Origin: Micromonospora pattaloongensis
Lineage (GTDB): Bacteria > Actinomycetota > Actinomycetes > Mycobacteriales > Micromonosporaceae
DNA: 64,000 nt
Assembly (NCBI RefSeq): GCF_900107255.1
Contig: NZ_FNPH01000004.1
Span: 496,001 to 560,000 of the forward strand
Direction: 5' to 3'
Shown: piece after piece, positions 59,054-64,000 of the stretch
Layout of the letters: each line of letters starts with the position of its first letter
Position numbering within the stretch: position 1 is the first letter of the stretch
Program-made: the position numbers and the translations under genes
Notes under the pieces: generated by a model
Seen by the model: the letters and a program-made list of their open reading frames with translations, nothing else
Database searches by the model: none
Told to the model about the DNA's origin: nothing

Positions 59054-60060
59054 CTGTGGTCCCTTCGCTGGTTGAGAGAACTGATCCGGTCGCCGTGCCG
59101 GTGGGCCAGCGCCCGCGGCCGCCCGGTGGAGATCGCCGCGCGCCGGGCCGCCGCGACGGCGCCGATCAACCCGGCACGGTGGCCGAGCTGACTGGTCTTG
59201 ACGATCGGGCCGCCGGTGCGCAGCGCGGCGACCCAGCGGCGTACCGGCTCGAGCAGCTCGGCACGGGACCCGATGCCGCCACCGAGGACGACCGCCTCGG
59301 GGTCGAGCACCGCGGCGACGGAGACGACGGCCAGCGCGATGTAGCGGGCCTCGTCGTCCAGCGCCGCCCGGGCCCGCGCGTCACCGGCCGCGGCGCGGTC
59401 GAAGACGTCCGGCACGGTCGTCTCCTCGCCGCTCGCCGCCGCGTACCGGGCCGCGAGCGACGCGCCGGCGACCGCCTCCTCGAGCGCGCCCCGCGCCTGG
59501 TTGGCGGGGTCGAACGGGTCGGTGCCGATCGGCAGGTAGCAGATCTCGCCGGCGGCGCCGGTGGCGCCCCGGATCAGCTGGCCGTCGGCGACGATGCCCA
59601 TGCCGATGCCGGTGCCGACCGCGACGAAGACGAAATCACGGTGGTTGCGGCCGCCGCCGACCCACTGCTCGCCGAAGGCCGCCATGTTCACGTCGTTGTC
59701 GAGCACCACCGCGTGCCCGAGCCGCCGGACCAGATCGTCGTGCACGTCGACGTCGGCGAAGCCGGCGACGTTCGGGGCCAGCTCCACGGCGCCGGTGGTC
59801 GGGTTGTGCGCGCCGGGGATGCCGACGGCGGTGGTCCGCACGTCGCTCCAGGCGACGCCGGCAGCGTGGGCCAGCTCCCGTACCAGGGTGGCGATCTGCG
59901 CGGTGACCGCCGCGCCGCCACGCGGATCCGTGCCGACCGCCTCCTCGACCAGGATCCGTCCGGTGAGGTCCGCGAGCGCCGCCCGCACCTTCGTGCCCCC
60001 GAGATCGACCCCGGCGACGTAGCCGGGGTCGACCAGCGGCGGCAGTTCCGGGGCCGCCAT
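59050..60060 (-). CDS. ROK-family sugar kinase
   Basis: 336 aa without a helix-turn-helix, so an enzyme rather than a regulator. The ATP motif GVDLGGTKVR and the catalytic aspartate in VLDNDVNMAAFGE are present. The CxCGxxGC zinc motif common in ROK kinases is missing (GEICYLPIGTDPFDPANQ in its place). It probably phosphorylates the sugar brought in by the ABC system. Start overlaps the phosphotriesterase-like stop by one base (TGATG). Confidence 0.9.
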   Translation of the reverse strand: MAAPELPPLVDPGYVAGVDLGGTKVRAALADLTGRILVEEAVGTDPRGGAAVTAQIATLVRELAHAAGVAWSDVRTTAVGIPGAHNPTTGAVELAPNVAGFADVDVHDDLVRRLGHAVVLDNDVNMAAFGEQWVGGGRNHRDFVFVAVGTGIGMGIVADGQLIRGATGAAGEICYLPIGTDPFDPANQARGALEEAVAGASLAARYAAASGEETTVPDVFDRAAAGDARARAALDDEARYIALAVVSVAAVLDPEAVVLGGGIGSRAELLEPVRRWVAALRTGGPIVKTSQLGHRAGLIGAVAAARRAAISTGRPRALAHRHGDRISSLNQRRDHR

Positions 60061-61052
60061 CAGCCAATCGTCAGGAGACGGGCTGGGTTGCGCACCAGCA
60101 TCTGGTCGAGCTCCTCGTCCGAAACCCCCAGCTTCGCCAGGTCGGCCACGAACTCCTTGCCCAGGTACGAGTAGCCGAGCTGGCCGTGCGTGCGCGGGTT
60201 GAGGTAGGCCTCCGCGCCCGTCATGTCCATCGACAGCAGGATCCGGTCGGCGAACCCGTCCCGGACCAGTCCGGCGAGGTTCGCCAGGCGCGCCCGGTCC
60301 GGACGGTAGTACGCCCGCTTGCCGAACTCGCCCTCCGGCGGGTCCGCCGGCAGCGGCGCGAGCACGAAGTCCCAGAACTGCTTGCCGATGGTGTCGAAGG
60401 CGATGTTGACGCCGGTGGCGAGCACGGCGCGCAGGTAGGCCGGGTCGGGGTGGATGTCCATGTGCCCGATGACGACCCGGGACAGGTCGGCCTTCTCCTC
60501 GCGCAGCAGCTCGACCTGCTCCAGCGCCATCGTCCCGTGCGTGGTGTGCGTGTTGATCGCCAGCCCGGTGGCCACGTGCGCCCGGGCGGCGGCGCGCAGG
60601 CACTTCTCCTCGTGCGGGGTGATCTCGTTGAGGCCGGTGGCCTGCTCGCCGAAGATGCCGACCTTGATGCCGGTGTCCCCCACGCCGTGGGTCGCGTCCG
60701 TGACGAACCGGTCCCGCATCTCGTCGAGGCTGGCCTCGAGCGCCCACTTCGGCGAGTACGGCTCCAGGTAGATCGACGAGCCCGCGACGACGTGCAGGCC
60801 GGTGCGTTCCGACACCTCGCGCAGCAGCGTGACGTCGTGCCCGACCACCTCGTACGGGGACAGGTCGACGATGGTGCCGAAGCCCAGCTCGGCAAGGCCC
60901 TGCACCGCCTTGACGGCCAGGTCGGCGCGGTCGTCGGCGACGCCGCCGGACAGCCACGGCCCGGGCACGAGCGAGCCGAGGTGCTCGTGCGGCAGCACCC
61001 GGCCGAGCTCCTCGGGGGCCACCGGCCCGCGGACTGTCTGGACGTACCCCAT
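60060..61052 (-). CDS. Phosphotriesterase-homology protein (Php-like amidohydrolase)
   Basis: 330 aa TIM-barrel metal hydrolase. All expected ligands are visible: H-x-H in LPHEHLG, carboxylated lysine in GIKVGIFGE, His in NTHTTHG, His in IGHMDIHPD and Asp in LSMDMTG. Members act as lactonases or phosphate-ester hydrolases; inside a sugar operon a lactone or phospho-sugar is more likely than an organophosphate. AAGGAG precedes the ATG at 61052. Confidence 0.88.
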   Translation of the reverse strand: MGYVQTVRGPVAPEELGRVLPHEHLGSLVPGPWLSGGVADDRADLAVKAVQGLAELGFGTIVDLSPYEVVGHDVTLLREVSERTGLHVVAGSSIYLEPYSPKWALEASLDEMRDRFVTDATHGVGDTGIKVGIFGEQATGLNEITPHEEKCLRAAARAHVATGLAINTHTTHGTMALEQVELLREEKADLSRVVIGHMDIHPDPAYLRAVLATGVNIAFDTIGKQFWDFVLAPLPADPPEGEFGKRAYYRPDRARLANLAGLVRDGFADRILLSMDMTGAEAYLNPRTHGQLGYSYLGKEFVADLAKLGVSDEELDQMLVRNPARLLTIG

Positions 61053-61089
61053 GATCTTTTCTCCTTGCGCGGGGTGGAGGGGGTGGGCG

Positions 61090-61125
61090 CGCGGAAGGGC
61101 CGTACGCGGTGACGGCCCTTCCGCG
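61090..61125 (-). terminator. Intercistronic hairpin after the binding-protein gene
   Basis: Arms of 14 bp (61090-61103 and 61112-61125) with an 8-nt loop lie 10 bp beyond the binding-protein stop. In ABC operons such stems act as partial terminators or RNA stabilisers that raise binding-protein level relative to downstream genes. Confidence 0.7.
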
Positions 61126-61134
61126 CGGCCGGTG

Positions 61135-62259
61135 CTACTTCTTGAGGACCTCGGCGGGGGCGTCCGTGCCGAAGTCGTCACGCCACGCCTCGGCGATGTT
61201 GTCCTTGGTGGCCGCCATCGGCTCGGTGACGGTCAGCGCCGGGGCCTTCTTGCCGAGCAGGCCGTAGGCCGCGACGATGCCGAGGTTCTGGCCGACCCGG
61301 GTGGAGCCGTTCGCGACGATGCCGACGACGTTGCCGTCGGAGACCATGTCGGCGGCCAGGTTGGCCTCCAGGTCGTTGGTCACGATCTTCAGGTCGTTGC
61401 GGCCGTTCTGCCGGGCCGCGGCGAGCACGCCCTCGGCCGCGGTCGCCCACGCCACGTAGACGCCCTTCAGCTCCGGGTTCCGGGTGATCATCGCGTTGGC
61501 GATGTCCTCGGTACGGGCCGGGTCCGAGAAGCCGGCCTCCTCGACGATCTCGATGTCCGGGTAGAGGTAGCCCAGCCAGTCCTTGAACGCCTTGTCGCGC
61601 TGGTTGGTGAACCAGAAGTCGGCATCGTGGTAGAGGTAGCCGACCTTGCCCTTGCCCCCGAGCGCCTTGCCGATGAGCTCGGCGTTGGCCTTACCGAACG
61701 CGGTCAGGTCGACGGTCACGATGCCGACGATCTCCTTACCCGCGGTGAAGCCCTTCGGCGGCGTGGTCATCACGACCACCTTCACGCCCTGGTCGACGGC
61801 GGGCTTGAAGGCCGCGGCCGCGGCGGTCGGGTCGACCGCGATCGTCACGATCGCGTCCGGCTTGAGCGCCAGCACGGTCTGAACGTTGTTGGCCTGCTTG
61901 GCGGCGTCGAACTCGGCGCTCGTGCTCGCCACGACCTTGATGCCGAGCTTGTCGAACTCCGCGCGCACCCCGGACTCGACGGCCTTGGTCAGCGCCGAGC
62001 TCTCGTGCCACACGAACGCGGCGGTGTAGTTGCCGGCCTTGACCTTCGCCTCGTCCTCCGGCGTCAGCTTCAGCTGGTCGGCGGCGGTCGGGGTCTCCCC
62101 GTTGGGGCCGGTGAACGAACGGCTCGGTTCGGTCCGGGCCGCGTTGGACCCGCTCCCCCCGCCGTTGCTGTCGGATTTTCCGCTCCCGCACGCGCCGGCC
62201 AGGAGCACCAGGGCAGAGAGGCCGGCAACCGCCGCCACTCGCCTACGGCTGATCTTCAT
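61135..62259 (-). CDS. Sugar ABC transporter substrate-binding lipoprotein
   Basis: 374 aa. Signal peptide with lipobox LAGAC (C at residue 24), Gly/Ser-rich linker, then a type I periplasmic-binding domain (FDAAKQANNVQTVLALKPDAIV; GVKVVVMTTPPKG). The pentose/hexose-binding family (RbsB/peripla_BP_4). First gene of the operon, transcribed from the promoter at 62413-62440. AAGGGAAC precedes the ATG. Confidence 0.92.
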   Translation of the reverse strand: MKISRRRVAAVAGLSALVLLAGACGSGKSDSNGGGSGSNAARTEPSRSFTGPNGETPTAADQLKLTPEDEAKVKAGNYTAAFVWHESSALTKAVESGVRAEFDKLGIKVVASTSAEFDAAKQANNVQTVLALKPDAIVTIAVDPTAAAAAFKPAVDQGVKVVVMTTPPKGFTAGKEIVGIVTVDLTAFGKANAELIGKALGGKGKVGYLYHDADFWFTNQRDKAFKDWLGYLYPDIEIVEEAGFSDPARTEDIANAMITRNPELKGVYVAWATAAEGVLAAARQNGRNDLKIVTNDLEANLAADMVSDGNVVGIVANGSTRVGQNLGIVAAYGLLGKKAPALTVTEPMAATKDNIAEAWRDDFGTDAPAEVLKK

Positions 62260-62412
62260 CGATCGTTCCCTTTCGAACCTGTAGCTCCCGAGGCCGGCGC
62301 CGCCGCCCGGCCGCCGGCACGGGCCCCGCGTCGCGGGGATCCGTATCCGCCGAACCGTCGGGCAGAGCCGCTGGTCGAGCCTGGTGAGCAACCAATTTCG
62401 CTCAGGCTGAGA

Positions 62413-62440
62413 GTATTAGGCGCGGTCACAGGAGCGTCAA
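62413..62440 (-). promoter_or_regulatory. Promoter of the ABC/php/yhfX operon
   Basis: On the minus strand TTGACG (62440-62435), 16-bp spacer, TAATAC (62418-62413). A short palindrome CTCAG-G-CTGAG (62401-62411) sits at the expected start site and could be the ROK operator. The leader to the ATG is about 145 bp and contains CCCCGCG-T-CGCGGGG (62324-62338). Confidence 0.65.
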
Positions 62441-62530
62441 GGGCCGCAACGGTCGAGTCTCGGGGCGTCTCGGCACGCTGGAAGCGTACATATCGAGTCC
62501 TATCCGGCCAACTCACCCTACGTGCCTGCG

Positions 62531-62560
62531 TTGACCATGCACACCCGGCACCCCTAGCAT
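62531..62560 (+). promoter_or_regulatory. Promoter of the ROK regulator
   Basis: TTGACC (62531-62536), 18-bp spacer, TAGCAT (62555-62560), giving a leader of about 60 bp. Confidence 0.55.
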
Positions 62561-62625
62561 TTCGCGTTGAAAAGAAGGCGTGCACTGACCGAGGTACGCC
62601 GCAGGCCCCGGCGGAGGTGGGACAG

Positions 62626-63834
62626 GTGGAATCCCAGGCGCCCCGACGCGCCAACCGGTCGGCCGTCCTGGCCCACGTGCTGGCCCACGGTCCCGTCACC
62701 CGCGCCGTCATCGGACTCCAGACCGGGCTCTCCCCCGCCACCGTCTCCCGGATCGTGGAGCAGCTCCTCGACGAAGGGCTGCTGACCGAGACCGACGCGG
62801 CCGCGACCCCCGCGCGCGGGCGTCCCGCCACCCCGGTCACGGTCGCGGCCGAACGCGCCGTGGTCTGCGGCGTCGACGTCGGCGGCTCGAACGTCCGCGT
62901 CGTGGTCGCCGACCTGGCCGCCACGCCGCTGGCCACCCGGACCGTGCCCACCCCCGGCCACGTCGACGCCGCGCAGCTGGCGCACTGGCTCGCCGATCTG
63001 ATCACCGACACCGTCGGCGACCACTCGACCCGACTGGACTGCGTGGCGCTCGGCCTGCCCGGCGCGGTTCGCCAGGACGACCGCACCGTCTCCAACGCCC
63101 CCAACCTGCGCCAGGTGGAGGACCCGCGGTTCCTGCGACTGCTGGAGGAACGGCTCGACGGCCGCGTCGAGGTTGACAACGACTCCAACTACGCGCTCCT
63201 CGGCGAGCTGCGCTTCGGCGCCGCCCGCGACGCCGAGACCGCCGTGATGTTCACCGTCGGCGCCGGGCTCGGCGCCGGGGTCGCCCTGGAACGACGACTC
63301 TTCCGCGGCCGCAGCGGCCTGGTCGGCGAGTTCGGGCATCTACCGGCCGGTCCGCTCGGCTCCGCCCTCGAACAGCTCATCAGCGGCCCCGGCATCCTCA
63401 GCCGCAGCCGGGAACTCGGACTGCACTTCGACAACCCCGCCGACGTGTTCCGCTCCACCGACCCCCGGCTGGTCGCCGTCCGACAACACGTCGAGCAGGC
63501 GCTGCTCATCGTGCTCACCGCCGCCGTGGTCGCGTACGAGCCCGAGGTGATCGTGCTCGGCGGCGGCATCTCGCACGCGTTGGAACCCGAACGCCTCGGC
63601 GCGCGGCTGCGCGACATCCTGCCCGCCGCGCCCGGCGTCCAGAGCGCCGAACTCGGCGACCTCTCCGGCGCGCTCGGCGCCGTGGTGGCCGCGCTGCACA
63701 CCGCGTACGGGCGGCTCGGCCTCGCCGATTCCGATCTCGCGCACGTGCCGCACCGGGACGCGCTGGCCGGTGTGGACCTGCAGAAGATGTCCACACCGGA
63801 CATTCCACGACCGGCGCCCCTTGCGCTGACCTGA
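62626..63834 (+). CDS. ROK-family transcriptional regulator
   Basis: 402 aa. A MarR-like winged helix (about 8-65: VLAHVLAHGPVTRAVIGLQTGLSPATVSRIV) is fused to a ROK sugar-kinase fold (GVDVGGSNVRVVVADL; VDNDSNYALLGE). The CxCGxxGC zinc motif is absent, as in the operon's ROK kinase. It faces the sugar operon and is probably its sugar-responsive repressor. The GTG at 62626 is supported by GGAGGTGG. Confidence 0.88.
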   Translation: MESQAPRRANRSAVLAHVLAHGPVTRAVIGLQTGLSPATVSRIVEQLLDEGLLTETDAAATPARGRPATPVTVAAERAVVCGVDVGGSNVRVVVADLAATPLATRTVPTPGHVDAAQLAHWLADLITDTVGDHSTRLDCVALGLPGAVRQDDRTVSNAPNLRQVEDPRFLRLLEERLDGRVEVDNDSNYALLGELRFGAARDAETAVMFTVGAGLGAGVALERRLFRGRSGLVGEFGHLPAGPLGSALEQLISGPGILSRSRELGLHFDNPADVFRSTDPRLVAVRQHVEQALLIVLTAAVVAYEPEVIVLGGGISHALEPERLGARLRDILPAAPGVQSAELGDLSGALGAVVAALHTAYGRLGLADSDLAHVPHRDALAGVDLQKMSTPDIPRPAPLALT

Positions 63835-63895
63835 CGGCCGGAGCGGCTGCCGCTGGCGGCACGCAGCGTCGCGTCGACGGCCGGCGGATATGCCG

Positions 63896-63927
63896 GTGGG
63901 CGCCTTCCCGGTTGGGAAGGCGCCCAC
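63896..63927. terminator. Terminator hairpin
   Basis: GTGGGCGCCTTCCC (63896-63909) pairs exactly with 63914-63927 around GGTT. It can serve both the ROK regulator and the gene entering from the right. Confidence 0.8.
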
Positions 63928-63962
63928 GTGGCGTGTGTTGTCTGTGCTGTTGTTGAGCGGTG

Positions 63963-64000
63963 TCAGTGCTGGGCGGCCAGGCCGGCGTACGGGCCGACAC
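63963..64000 (-). CDS. C-terminal end of a leftward gene (partial)
   Basis: One minus-strand frame reads VGPYAGLAAQH and then TGA at 63963-63965, followed by the terminator at 63896-63927. The short residue string looks like a normal protein C-terminus. Too little is visible to name it. Confidence 0.35.
   Translation of the reverse strand, partial: VGPYAGLAAQH

Noticed and set aside
1-64000. Prophage, integrative element or tRNA attachment site
   Set aside because: No integrase, transposase, structural phage gene or tRNA was seen.

Overview
The window is a high-GC (about 73% by eye) actinobacterial chromosome segment with GTG starts, strong purine-rich ribosome sites and tightly overlapping genes. 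The mycothiol ligase MshC, F420-type luciferase-like oxidoreductases and several actinobacteria-only families (SCO1664, DUF3090, MSMEG_4193, DUF5703, DUF3140) point to this phylum. The overall flavour suggests Micromonosporaceae, which is an inference. I see no rRNA, tRNA, CRISPR array, phage or IS element.

Layout. 1-12.8 kb: housekeeping genes. A GntR regulator is followed by a leftward run of LLM oxidoreductase, UppP, phosphomutase, DUF3090, SCO1664 and MshC, then an aldo/keto reductase, an M20 peptidase, a hemerythrin protein and a LysR regulator. 12.8-18.2 kb: a ClpC-type unfoldase, a NYN-like protein, a JmjC-type oxygenase and a repeat protein. 18.4-22.5 kb: a xylan island (LacI regulator, secreted GH10 xylanase, GH43 beta-xylosidase). 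22.6-34.4 kb: a surface polysaccharide cluster (LMW phosphatase, Wzz/BY-kinase, a 4-TM/M15-like fusion, an AsnB-type amidotransferase, a WecA/MraY-like transferase, an LCP ligase, a GT4, a sugar epimerase and a truncated FlaA1/CapD-like protein), followed by a diguanylate cyclase. 35.9-44.1 kb: secreted hydrolases and redox enzymes (SGNH hydrolase, DODA dioxygenase with DUF2218, 2'-5' RNA ligase, LLM-hemerythrin fusion, GST, S1 protease). 44.5-50.1 kb: a tartrate/dicarboxylate pair, a pentapeptide-repeat protein and two tandem secreted C39-type peptidases. 50.5-55.8 kb: GNAT, APC permease, GPP34 and a large membrane-anchored glycoside hydrolase. 56.0-63.8 kb: a leftward sugar-type ABC operon (binding protein, phosphotriesterase-homology protein, ROK kinase, permease, YhfX-like PLP protein, single ATPase), read divergently from a ROK regulator.

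Main points of interest. (1) The GH43 gene has no canonical start codon that keeps its catalytic N-terminus; an ATC sits exactly where the start should be, behind a perfect ribosome site. (2) The two C39-type peptidase genes share three copies of a GGAAT-N18-GTT promoter, the form used by SigR-type (ECF) sigma factors. (3) The polysaccharide cluster holds an unusual fusion of a capsule-type membrane module with an M15/DUF5715-like zinc-peptidase motif, and a WecA-like enzyme lacking canonical catalytic residues. (4) The 56-63.8 kb operon joins php and yhfX homologues with an ABC transporter and ROK kinase, a probable uncharacterised catabolic pathway. (5) Operator pairs can be read directly upstream of the xylanase and the DODA/DUF2218 operon.
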